22,570 nt of DNA from Firmicutes bacterium UBA2530 (GTDB taxonomy: Bacteria > Bacillota > Clostridia > Tissierellales > Sedimentibacteraceae), in contig DDNC01000013.1 of NCBI GenBank assembly GCA_002340985.1, forward strand, positions 63,670-86,239. Direction: 5' to 3'. The notes beneath the pieces are model-generated. The model saw nothing but the letters and a program-made list of their open reading frames with translations. It did not search any database and was not told the DNA's origin. Below are positions 1-6,347 of the stretch, piece by piece (position 1 is the first letter of the stretch; each line of letters begins with the position of its first letter). A program made the translations under genes and the position numbers.

Positions 1-1
1 T

Positions 2-697
2 CCCAACGGCTGCGGAAAAACCACATTCTTCCGTCTGTTGCTCGGTTTTCTGCCCTGCAGTTCAGGAGAAATATACATAGGAGGAACACGAACGGGCACA
101 TTGTCAAAGAAAGAATTATCAAGACGAATCGCCTATATTCCGCAATACCACAATCCCACTTTTTCATATACGGTGCTGGAGGTTGTCTTAATGAGTCGTG
201 CAAGCTATTTTTCTGCATTCTCATCTCCAACGTACCGTGATACGGAAAAGGCGTTTGAAGCATTGGAAAAGTTAAAAATTGCCCACTTATCTAATCAAAC
301 ATACACATCCTTAAGCGGAGGGCAGCGCCAGATGGTTTTAATAGCAAGAGCAATTTGTCAGAATGCCGGAATTTTGGTAATGGATGAGCCCGGCTCGAGC
401 CTTGACTACTCCAACCATCAGCTTTTAATGGATACTATATCTGATTTGGCAGCCCAGGGGTATTCTGTTGTCTTGTCCACACACAGTCCCGAGCACCCGT
501 TTTCTGTGGCTCACAAGGCTATGTTGATGAAGGATGGAAAAATAGTATCTTTCGGAAAAACAAATGATGCGATTACTTCCGGTGTATTGAAAGAGGTTTA
601 CGGTGTCGAGATGGATATTGTATCAGTAACAGACAGATATGGCAGGCCTCGTACACTTTGCCTGCCTGTGAAAAAAGCATCAGAAAAATATATGTAA
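2..697 (+). CDS. ABC transporter ATP-binding protein, FecE/BtuD family (5' truncated)
   Basis: The reading frame is open from base 2, so the gene begins left of the window; 231 residues are visible. They open in the middle of the Walker A motif (PNGCGKTT). Next come the Q-loop (YIPQY), the ABC signature LSGGQ in SLSGGQRQM, a Walker B with the slightly unusual DEPGSSLD (T or N is usual after DEP), and the switch histidine in STHSPEH. This arrangement is typical of the ATPase of FecCD-type importers for iron-siderophores, cobalamin, and molybdate or tungstate (MolBC type). The specificity cannot be read from the ATPase. The ModE-like gene abutting it and the nearby Mop protein make molybdate or tungstate the best guess. 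Permease and binding-protein genes would lie upstream, outside the window. The stop codon touches the stop of the convergent gene with no base between. Confidence 0.9.
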   Translation, partial: PNGCGKTTFFRLLLGFLPCSSGEIYIGGTRTGTLSKKELSRRIAYIPQYHNPTFSYTVLEVVLMSRASYFSAFSSPTYRDTEKAFEALEKLKIAHLSNQTYTSLSGGQRQMVLIARAICQNAGILVMDEPGSSLDYSNHQLLMDTISDLAAQGYSVVLSTHSPEHPFSVAHKAMLMKDGKIVSFGKTNDAITSGVLKEVYGVEMDIVSVTDRYGRPRTLCLPVKKASEKYM

Positions 698-1612
698 TTA
701 TCCGAAATAATCGGCAAAAATATCTTCTGCGTATTTTTTTATGCTTTTTTCATAGTCACTGTATCGTTTCATGATATCCTTCCCTTCCGGTGTCAACACA
801 GAAGATCCTCCGTATTCACCACCCTGCCTTCGTTCCAATACGCTGTACCCAAGCTGATTTTCCATGGTGTCTATTATCGTTCGTCCCTTGCTGTAGGAAA
901 TACCCATGAATTCACAAGCTAACCTTATGGAGCCTGTCTCGTCAATGAGCTTAAGAAGCTGTTCCACTCCCGGACCCATAAATATTTTTTCTCTTCCTAT
1001 TTGTATTCTCAGCTCCGGATGAAATTTATTTAGACTGTGATTTTTTAATGCCGATGAAAAATCACGAGCATCCGTTTCATAAATGAGAATGCCGCTATCT
1101 TCAACCTCTATCTTTTTTACATTTCTCCCAAGGCTTTTTATTGCGCCGCTTAGCCCCTGCCCCCCGTTATAAGGCAGTATTTCATGAACTACATCTGAGC
1201 GTATGAGTATAGGATGTCCAGAAACCCCGTTATTGACAGGCATTGAAACATCGCATTTCATGCCTGCCAGTTTTTTTACAGTTGCAGCGGTAAACAGAGG
1301 AACACTCGAAGGCATTATGAAAAGAAAGTCCGTCTTTCCTTCCAGATACTGAAGACCCTTCTTTACATAAAAAAACATATCTTCCGAGCCGCTTTCGGCA
1401 GGAATAAAAGTAACTCCAACCTTGGAAATTTCCTTTTTAAGCACTTCATTTTGATTTGATATTATATATATGTCATCGATACCCGCACGCTTAAAAGTAA
1501 GCACAATCCTTCGAATTGCGGAAATATCCCCAACTTTCTTCAGCGCGCTTATTCTATTGATACCCTCATATTCATTTTTTATTACTGATACAATCAATGC
1601 TCCTAATTTCAC
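698..1612 (-). CDS. MobA-like nucleotidyltransferase domain fused to ModE-type winged helix
   Basis: The 304-residue protein starts at a GTG codon, with a purine-rich GAAGGGGG about 10 bases upstream. Residues 1 to about 195 have the layout of a MobA/GlmU-type NTP transferase: beta-strand start, KVGDISAIRRIV in the place of the usual KxGGKPLL segment, then RAGIDDIYI, and later SGHPILI. The nucleotide-binding signature (AGGxSxRMG) is missing; that position reads SVIKNEYEGINR, so transferase activity is doubtful. Residues about 200 to 304 match the ModE N-terminal winged helix, with GPGVEQLLKLIDETGSI, a recognition-helix stretch (ISYSKGRTIIDTME) and the wing EYGGSSVLTPEG. No Mop/TOBE ligand domain is present in the protein; a separate Mop protein is encoded 4 kb away. 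Likely a transcription factor tied to molybdenum-cofactor status. The domain assignment is firm for ModE and moderate for MobA. Confidence 0.82.
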   Translation of the reverse strand: MKLGALIVSVIKNEYEGINRISALKKVGDISAIRRIVLTFKRAGIDDIYIISNQNEVLKKEISKVGVTFIPAESGSEDMFFYVKKGLQYLEGKTDFLFIMPSSVPLFTAATVKKLAGMKCDVSMPVNNGVSGHPILIRSDVVHEILPYNGGQGLSGAIKSLGRNVKKIEVEDSGILIYETDARDFSSALKNHSLNKFHPELRIQIGREKIFMGPGVEQLLKLIDETGSIRLACEFMGISYSKGRTIIDTMENQLGYSVLERRQGGEYGGSSVLTPEGKDIMKRYSDYEKSIKKYAEDIFADYFG

Positions 1613-1680
1613 TTAACGACGGCCCCCTTCATATACTTTGTTTTATTATAAGCTTTTGAAATAAAATTGTCCATAGTTAA

Positions 1681-1704
1681 GGCGCTGCCTATTCCGGCAG
1701 CGCC
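1681..1704 (-). terminator. Hairpin downstream of cadA
   Basis: A perfect 9-bp inverted repeat, GGCGCTGCC and GGCAGCGCC, encloses a 6-base loop, starting 7 bases beyond the cadA stop codon on the minus strand. No long U-tract follows (the minus strand continues TTAACTATGG), so it may be a weak intrinsic terminator or an mRNA 3' end. The remaining bases up to 1613 should hold the promoter of the ModE-like gene, but I see no convincing -35/-10 pair. Confidence 0.6.
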
Positions 1705-1711
1705 TGAGCAA

Positions 1712-3565
1712 TTATAAATTATCCACATTGAGTGCCCTTGTTGCATTCATTACCGCAAGCACTGTCACACCAACATCTGCCATAACTCCGGCCCACATAT
1801 TGGCTATTCCCATAGCCGCCAGTATCAGCACCGAAAACTTGACGCCCAGTGAAAAATAAATGTTCTGGTTGACAATTGCAAGTGTTTTATTTGAAATTTT
1901 TATGGCTGTGGATATTTTGGAAGGCTCATCAGTCATAATTACAATGTCCGCAGCCTCTATTGCAGCATCGGATCCCAATCCACCCATTGCAATACCTATG
2001 TCCGCACGGGCCAGAACAGGTGCATCATTGATTCCGTCTCCTACAAATGCCAATCTTCCCTTTGAGGATTTTTCATAAATCAATTCCTCTAATTTTTCAA
2101 CTTTGTCACCGGGTAGAAGCTCAGTATATACCTCGTCTATTCCAAGGTCCTCAGCCACCTTTTCCCCTACATTTTTTGCATCTCCGGTCAGCATCACTGT
2201 TTTCTTTATTTTAGCCTCTTTCAGACCTTTAATTGCATTTAAGGCATCTTCCTTTATTTCATCCGCAATAACTATATATCCTGAATATATGCTGTTTACG
2301 GCAACGTGAACCACTGTTCCCGCCAATTCTTTTGTCCGATATTGAATACTCATTTTATTCATCAGCTTTTCATTACCTGCAAGCACTGTCTTTCCATCCA
2401 CGACGGCTCTTACACCGTGACCCGGAAGCTCCTCCACTCCCTCTATCCTTGAGCTGTCAATCTGCTTTCCGTATGCTCTTTTAAGCGACATTGAAATTGG
2501 ATGATTTGAATAATTTTCTGCATATGCGGCAATTTCCAGCAGCTCTTCCTTATCCATACCCTCGGTCTGCACTTCCTGGACATTGAACACACCCTTTGTA
2601 AGCGTCCCTGTCTTATCGAAAACTACAGTTTCTACATTTGTAAGTGCTTCTAAATAGTTGCTTCCTTTGACAAGTATCCCTTTTTTTGACGCTCCGCCAA
2701 TACCGCCGAAGAATCCGAGAGGTATTGATATAACCAGTGCGCAGGGGCATGAAATAACAAGGAAGGTAAGGCCTCTGTAAACCCAGTCTGCAAAGGTTGC
2801 TCCATCAACAAGCAGAGGAGGTATAATAGAAATCATTGCCGCAAGTATCACCACCACCGGGGTGTAATATCTTGCGAATTTAGTTATAAAATTTTCTGCC
2901 TTGGCCTTCTTGGAGGTTGCATTTTCCACAAGGTCAAGAATTTTGCTCACGGTTGATTCGCCAAATTCCTTTGTAACTTCAACTGTAAGAAGGCCGTTTA
3001 TGTTTATGCATCCGCTCAGGATATCACTTCCGGCGAAAACCTCCCTTGGAACGGATTCGCCGGTCAGTGCCGATGTATCGAGCATTGAATTTCCTTCTAC
3101 AACTTTTCCGTCAAGAGGAACCTTTTCTCCCGCCTTTACGACTATGATATCGCCTATACCAACTTCATCGGGATCAACCTTTACAATTTCTTCTCCGCGT
3201 TTCACGTTGGCATAGTCAGGACGTATATCCATCAGGCTTGAGATTGATTTCCTCGACTTATTAACTGCATAGCTCTGGAATAGCTCTCCCACCTGATAAA
3301 ATAGCATTACTCCTACACCCTCTGGATATTCTCCGATAATAAATGCACCTATTGTTGCAATACTCATTAAAAAATTTTCATCAAACACCTGACCCCTCAA
3401 TATATTCCTGAATGCCCCCATCACTACGTCTCCGCCCGCAATAACGTAGCTTAACAAAAATATCCCCAATGCAAGCCAATGATTGCTTTCTTTCAGAATA
3501 ACTCCCGCAATCAGGAGAATACCGCTGATTATAATCCTTAATAAGTTCTTTTTTAACCTCGCCAT
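1712..3565 (-). CDS. cadA: Heavy-metal efflux P1B-type ATPase (Cd/Zn/Pb type, no HMA domain)
   Basis: The 617-residue membrane pump couples ATP hydrolysis to metal export. Visible motifs are TGES in the actuator domain, the membrane metal site Cys-Pro-Cys (273-275), the phosphorylation site DKTGTLT (Asp317), the N-domain HP motif (NHPISMSLK) and the hinge GDGINDAP (509-516). The last transmembrane segments contain MADVGVTVLAVMN, the D-x-G type motif of the Zn/Cd/Pb subgroup (P1B-2) rather than the copper subgroup. The protein starts just before its first membrane span and lacks the N-terminal metal-binding domain of typical CadA proteins (about 700 residues). That domain is encoded separately, directly upstream. 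An ATG start is preceded by GAGGT. It is the last gene of cadC-hma-cadA and is followed by a hairpin. Confidence 0.95.
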   Translation of the reverse strand: MARLKKNLLRIIISGILLIAGVILKESNHWLALGIFLLSYVIAGGDVVMGAFRNILRGQVFDENFLMSIATIGAFIIGEYPEGVGVMLFYQVGELFQSYAVNKSRKSISSLMDIRPDYANVKRGEEIVKVDPDEVGIGDIIVVKAGEKVPLDGKVVEGNSMLDTSALTGESVPREVFAGSDILSGCININGLLTVEVTKEFGESTVSKILDLVENATSKKAKAENFITKFARYYTPVVVILAAMISIIPPLLVDGATFADWVYRGLTFLVISCPCALVISIPLGFFGGIGGASKKGILVKGSNYLEALTNVETVVFDKTGTLTKGVFNVQEVQTEGMDKEELLEIAAYAENYSNHPISMSLKRAYGKQIDSSRIEGVEELPGHGVRAVVDGKTVLAGNEKLMNKMSIQYRTKELAGTVVHVAVNSIYSGYIVIADEIKEDALNAIKGLKEAKIKKTVMLTGDAKNVGEKVAEDLGIDEVYTELLPGDKVEKLEELIYEKSSKGRLAFVGDGINDAPVLARADIGIAMGGLGSDAAIEAADIVIMTDEPSKISTAIKISNKTLAIVNQNIYFSLGVKFSVLILAAMGIANMWAGVMADVGVTVLAVMNATRALNVDNL

Positions 3566-3606
3566 ATATACCTCACATATTAAAATTTCATATATAAATC
3601 CAACAA

Positions 3607-3622
3607 TTGCTCACGTGTTCAA
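3607..3622 (-). promoter_or_regulatory. CadC-like operator copy in front of cadA (degenerate)
   Basis: On the plus strand this reads TTGCTC-ACGT-GTTCAA, an imperfect copy of the TTGAAC-N4-GTTCAA palindrome found before the HMA gene. One half-site is intact, the other degenerate. It lies about 40 bases upstream of the cadA start in a 111-base gap. The assignment to the ArsR/SmtB repressor is inferred from the resemblance and the position. Confidence 0.4.
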
Positions 3623-3640
3623 CTGACTTTGCGTAATTAT

Positions 3641-3671
3641 CGGGAATACCTGTACTTATCAAGCATTCCCG
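3641..3671. repeat. Inverted repeat between hma and cadA
   Basis: CGGGAAT (3641-3647) and ATTCCCG (3665-3671) can form a 7-bp stem with a 17-base loop, just after the HMA gene stop on the transcribed (minus) strand. With no U-tract it is unlikely to stop transcription. It could protect or process the mRNA and so set different levels of chaperone and pump. Function unknown. Confidence 0.4.
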
Positions 3672-3676
3672 TATAT

Positions 3677-3898
3677 TTAGGCTTTTTGTACCACTACATC
3701 AGGCTCAAACTTCTTTACAATTGTCTTTGCAGCATCAACAATGACGTCCATTTTATCATCTTCGGCCTCAATAACAAGCTTGGTTGTCATAAAGTTAACC
3801 GTAGCACTGCTCACGCCTTCAAGTTTGCTGATTTTATCCTCTATCTTTGCGGCGCAGTTTGCACAATCCAATCCTACGAGCTTAAAAGTTTTTTTCAT
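3677..3898 (-). CDS. Stand-alone HMA heavy-metal-binding protein
   Basis: This 73-residue soluble protein has the heavy-metal-associated ferredoxin-like fold signature near its start: GLDCANCAAKIEDKI, with metal-binding Cys12 and Cys15, followed by VNFMTTKLVIE and a C-terminal beta-strand. It corresponds to the metal-binding domain usually fused to the N-terminus of CadA/ZntA pumps. Here it lies between cadC and an ATPase gene that lacks it, so it probably delivers metal to the pump or buffers it. An AGGAGG site lies 6 bases before the ATG. It could be called a copper chaperone (CopZ) from sequence alone; the Cd/Zn-type ATPase and CadC neighbours argue for a divalent metal. Confidence 0.9.
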   Translation of the reverse strand: MKKTFKLVGLDCANCAAKIEDKISKLEGVSSATVNFMTTKLVIEAEDDKMDVIVDAAKTIVKKFEPDVVVQKA

Positions 3899-3925
3899 AA
3901 CGTCCTCCTATAATAAATTGATTGA

Positions 3926-3941
3926 TTGAACATTAGTTCAA
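3926..3941. promoter_or_regulatory. ArsR/SmtB-type operator palindrome between cadC and hma
   Basis: TTGAAC-ATTA-GTTCAA is a perfect 6+6 palindrome with a 4-base spacer in the 66-base cadC-hma gap. TGAAC-type inverted repeats are the known recognition elements of SmtB/CzrA/CadC repressors. Placed inside the operon rather than at its front, it may allow separate control of hma and cadA. No clear -35/-10 pair goes with it. Confidence 0.6.
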
Positions 3942-3964
3942 CTATTAAAATGAAAAAATTATTG

Positions 3965-4321
3965 CTACTCCTTAATATGCACAAACCCCTGATCTAATAT
4001 AGATTTAACATGATCATCAGCAAGCGAATAAAAAACAACCTTGCCTTCTCTGCGAAACTTAACCAGATTTGAAAGGCGCAGAGATTTAAGCTGGTGTGAT
4101 ATAGCCGACTTAGTCATGTTAAGCAGCACAGCCAAGTCACAGACGCACATTTCGCTGCACTCAAGCGCCCATAATATTTGTATTCTCGTGCCGTCTGAAA
4201 ACATTTTGAAAAATTCAGACAATTTTGTGAAATCATCTCTGTCAGGCATATGTTCACGGACATGATTTACAACATCCTCATGTAATACATCACAGTCGTG
4301 CTGTGGCATCTGCTGTTCCAT
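3965..4321 (-). CDS. cadC: ArsR/SmtB-family metal-sensing repressor CadC
   Basis: The 118-residue winged-helix repressor should bind operator DNA when metal-free and release it on binding Cd, Pb or Zn. The CadC signature is present as EMCVCDL, with Cys59 and Cys61, and the recognition helix is KSAISHQLKSLR. The N-terminal extension carries Cys10 and, four residues on, His14, where staphylococcal CadC has two cysteines spaced the same way, so an alpha-3N thiolate site looks nearly complete. The C-terminal helix also keeps the alpha-5 ligand pattern D-x-H ... H-x-x-E (Asp102, His104, His115, Glu118) known from SmtB and CadC. The ATG follows AAAGGAG. It is first in the operon, behind a consensus-like promoter and an operator-like site. 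Family is secure; the metal is inferred. Confidence 0.94.
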   Translation of the reverse strand: MEQQMPQHDCDVLHEDVVNHVREHMPDRDDFTKLSEFFKMFSDGTRIQILWALECSEMCVCDLAVLLNMTKSAISHQLKSLRLSNLVKFRREGKVVFYSLADDHVKSILDQGFVHIKE

Positions 4322-4348
4322 ACTTGGTCTCCTTTATTAATTGATTAG

Positions 4349-4364
4349 TTGCTTGATTGTTCAA
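4349..4364 (-). promoter_or_regulatory. CadC-like operator downstream of the cad promoter
   Basis: TTGCTT-GATT-GTTCAA on the plus strand has the same 16-base layout as the sites at 3607 and 3926. It lies between the -10 box and the cadC ribosome binding site, where a bound repressor would block transcription and allow autoregulation. The core GTTCAA half is identical in all three sites. Confidence 0.5.
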
Positions 4365-4374
4365 TTGTAATTAT

Positions 4375-4403
4375 AGTATATTCGTTATGAACTTTTTTGT
4401 CAA
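4375..4403 (-). promoter_or_regulatory. SigmaA promoter of the cadC-hma-cadA operon
   Basis: On the minus strand TTGACA (4403-4398) and TATACT (4380-4375) are separated by exactly 17 bases. The -35 is a perfect consensus and the -10 matches 5 of 6. Transcription would start near 4368, at the edge of the operator-like site. Confidence 0.75.
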
Positions 4404-4449
4404 TAGAAACTTTAACTGTTTTTAATGTATTTTTACGAGCGTGATTATT

Positions 4450-4469
4450 GTGGCAGTTAAAACTGCCAC
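4450..4469 (-). terminator. Palindrome after the diguanylate cyclase gene
   Basis: GTGGCAGTT and AACTGCCAC form a perfect 9-bp stem with only two bases between, starting 3 bases past the stop codon of the minus-strand GGDEF gene. There is no U-run on either side, so termination is possible but not assured. It separates this gene from the cad promoter. Confidence 0.5.
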
Positions 4470-4472
4470 CAC

Positions 4473-5774
4473 CTAAACATGCATTACCGAATCCTTATCC
4501 AGACATAGCCTTTCTTCAACGCACGGAGTTCTGCAGGACACGAAAAACCCGAAATCTCCTCCGCCGCTGTGCTTAACCTCATACATCGCCTTGTCAGCAT
4601 AGTACAAAAGTCCGTTGGCATCTTTGGAATCATCCGGAAAGATGCTTATTCCTATGCTGATTTTCATATTGAACTGCATCGATTTATATGTAAACGTCTC
4701 ATGTACAGCCGTTTGTATGCGCTTTGCAAGAGATGCCACATCAGCACAATCCTTTATACCCGTCTGGAGCACAACAAATTCATCTCCTCCGAGTCTGCCG
4801 ATTCTGTCCGTGGATCTCAGCACCTGTTTTGCCGATACCGCCACATTGCGCAGCACACTGTCCCCGGCATCATGGCCGTGATGATCATTTATATACTTGA
4901 ACTTGTCAATATCGAACAGCATAACCGCAAACCGCATGCCACTGCGCTTTGAACGCTGTATTTCTTCTTCCAAATTAGAAATAAATTTGGCCCGGTTAGG
5001 AATTCCTGTCAAGGCATCATACTGTGCAAGCCATGCTATTTTTTCCTCGGTTTCTTTTCTCTGAGTTATATCACGTATAATATGAATACGGAATTGACCC
5101 CTTTCTGTGAAAGTGCTCTTCGCACTTACCTCTACAGGAAAAGAAGTACCGTCACTTCTCATATGCACACTTTCAAAGACTATACCTTCTCTGTCAGCCT
5201 GCTCCATTTGCTTTTCAAATTCAAAGGCCGTAAAGGGATGACGAATATCCTGTACATTCATTGACAGAAGCTGCTCCCTCGTATAGCCGTATTTATCGCA
5301 TGCACGCTTATTTGCATTTACAATCCGGCCGTCCATTTTTATGTACAGCATTATATCGTGTGCCTCTTCAAACAGTACCTCATGTATTCTGAAAGCGTCC
5401 TTTGCTTTCTTTTGAAGGGTTATTTCGCTGAAAAGCAGTACTATCCTGTCTTCTTCAGGCATAAATGCGCTTATCAGAAAATGCTTATCGATATTTTCAA
5501 AATAAAATTCAAATTTTACACTTCCCGGACAAACAGGTATATTTCTTGAAAATTTGCTCCAGTTTTCATCAATTGCAGGCAATACCTGCCGGATTGTCTT
5601 CCCAATAGCGTAACCATCGGACAATCTGGTGATTTTCTCAAACTGACTGTTTGTTTCAACTACTTCGTAGTCGTGATGTGTACCGTCAGAGTTTTTTATT
5701 ATTGTCAGTAGCGCATATCCTTCAAGTAAGGCATTATGAAGCATTTCAATATATCTGCTTTTATCTTCAGCCAT
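4473..5774 (-). CDS. PAS-PAS-GGDEF diguanylate cyclase
   Basis: The 433-residue protein is likely to make cyclic di-GMP from two GTP. Residues about 10-125 form a first PAS-like domain. Residues about 135-255 form a second, clearer PAS domain (ending FRIHIIRDITQRKE, the usual PAC end). A GGDEF domain follows (about 255-415), beginning YDALTGIPNRAKF. The active-site motif GGDEF is intact at 329-333. The product-inhibition I-site RxxD (Arg320-Asp323) lies five residues before it, so the enzyme should be feedback-inhibited. No signal peptide, membrane segment or EAL domain is present, so it is cytosolic and senses an internal cue through PAS. The ATG is preceded by AAGGGTGAT. It appears monocistronic. 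Signal and target are unknown. Confidence 0.92.
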   Translation of the reverse strand: MAEDKSRYIEMLHNALLEGYALLTIIKNSDGTHHDYEVVETNSQFEKITRLSDGYAIGKTIRQVLPAIDENWSKFSRNIPVCPGSVKFEFYFENIDKHFLISAFMPEEDRIVLLFSEITLQKKAKDAFRIHEVLFEEAHDIMLYIKMDGRIVNANKRACDKYGYTREQLLSMNVQDIRHPFTAFEFEKQMEQADREGIVFESVHMRSDGTSFPVEVSAKSTFTERGQFRIHIIRDITQRKETEEKIAWLAQYDALTGIPNRAKFISNLEEEIQRSKRSGMRFAVMLFDIDKFKYINDHHGHDAGDSVLRNVAVSAKQVLRSTDRIGRLGGDEFVVLQTGIKDCADVASLAKRIQTAVHETFTYKSMQFNMKISIGISIFPDDSKDANGLLYYADKAMYEVKHSGGGDFGFFVSCRTPCVEERLCLDKDSVMHV

Positions 5775-5820
5775 TATATCACCCTTCCCAATTTAATATG
5801 TAATTCGGATATTTAAAAAT

Positions 5821-6033
5821 TTATTCGTCAATTCCCACCATGACAGAAGTTGCCTTAATCACGGCGTATGCTTCCATTCCTACCTTCAGGCCGAGCTCCT
5901 TGACAGCATTTACAGATATAGCTGATGTAATCTTATGTCCTCCGCCAATATCTATGGTAACCATGCTGTGAACGGCACCTTCCTGAATTGATGTTATTGT
6001 TCCTTTAAGTTGATTTCTTGCGCTCAGTTTCAT
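5821..6033 (-). CDS. mop: Molybdenum-pterin/molybdate-binding protein (Mop/TOBE domain)
   Basis: This 70-residue protein is a single Mop/TOBE domain: SARNQLKGTI at the start, EGAVHSMVTIDIGGG in the middle and ATSVMVGID at the end. These match molbindins of clostridia, which bind molybdate or tungstate as oligomers and serve as a store or buffer in the cytosol. An AGGAGGTG ribosome site lies 6 bases before the ATG. It is divergent from the P1 peptidase gene and followed by the GGDEF gene on the same strand with a 46-base gap, so cotranscription is possible. A weak sigmaA-like pair (TTAAAC, 17 bases, TATAAA on the minus strand near 6080-6110) is the only promoter candidate I see. Confidence 0.92.
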   Translation of the reverse strand: MKLSARNQLKGTITSIQEGAVHSMVTIDIGGGHKITSAISVNAVKELGLKVGMEAYAVIKATSVMVGIDE

Positions 6034-6143
6034 ATGAGCACCTCCTTTTAATAAATTTCAAAAATATATATGCATTTATATTACCCAGCATATGACAGTT
6101 TAATCTGTATAAAATTTAATTTGTTTTTTATTTGGATTTAACA

Positions 6144-6164
6144 GGATTAAATATTGATTAATCC
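6144..6164. promoter_or_regulatory. GGATTAA-N7-TTAATCC palindrome, possible upstream activator site
   Basis: In the 314-base gap between mop and the P1 peptidase, GGATTAA (6144-6150) and TTAATCC (6158-6164) form a perfect 7+7 inverted repeat centred about 150 bases before the predicted sigma-54 start. That is a usual distance for bEBP binding sites. The segment TAACAGGATTAAATA (6139-6153) recurs exactly, inverted, at 14582-14596 in front of the bEBP gene. No copy is seen before the dppB promoter, so the role is uncertain; it may be part of a dispersed repeat instead. Confidence 0.35.
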
Positions 6165-6277
6165 AGAACTGAAAGTAAAAGTGTCCAGGAAAAAATTAAG
6201 CAATCGTTTTTTTAGCTTGTATTTGTTTAAATGCTTGTTGTATACTCTATTGTGGCAAGTTTATAGTTATATGAACT

Positions 6278-6293
6278 TGGCATAATATTTGCA
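6278..6293 (+). promoter_or_regulatory. Sigma-54 (-24/-12) promoter of the P1 peptidase gene
   Basis: TGGCATAATATTTGCA matches the RpoN consensus TGGCACG-N4-TTGCA: GG and GC are exactly 10 bases apart, and only the C after TGGCA and the following G differ. A further T precedes it, as in the consensus. Transcription would begin near 6303, giving a leader of about 45 bases. An inverted repeat CAAGTT/AACTTG (6256-6261, 6274-6279) overlaps the -24 box. A sigma-54 activator is encoded 8 kb away. Confidence 0.8.
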
Positions 6294-6347
6294 ATTACTA
6301 TTTGTATACTACTTGACAAATATCTATTGTTCGCAGGAGGAATAATT

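Noticed and set aside
4569..4952. 127-codon open frame antisense to the GGDEF gene
   Set aside because: No start signals or family resemblance; the minus-strand gene is fully explained.
6327..6347. TTG start for the P1 peptidase giving 7 more residues
   Set aside because: It lies upstream of the AGGAGG site that is correctly spaced for the ATG at 6348.
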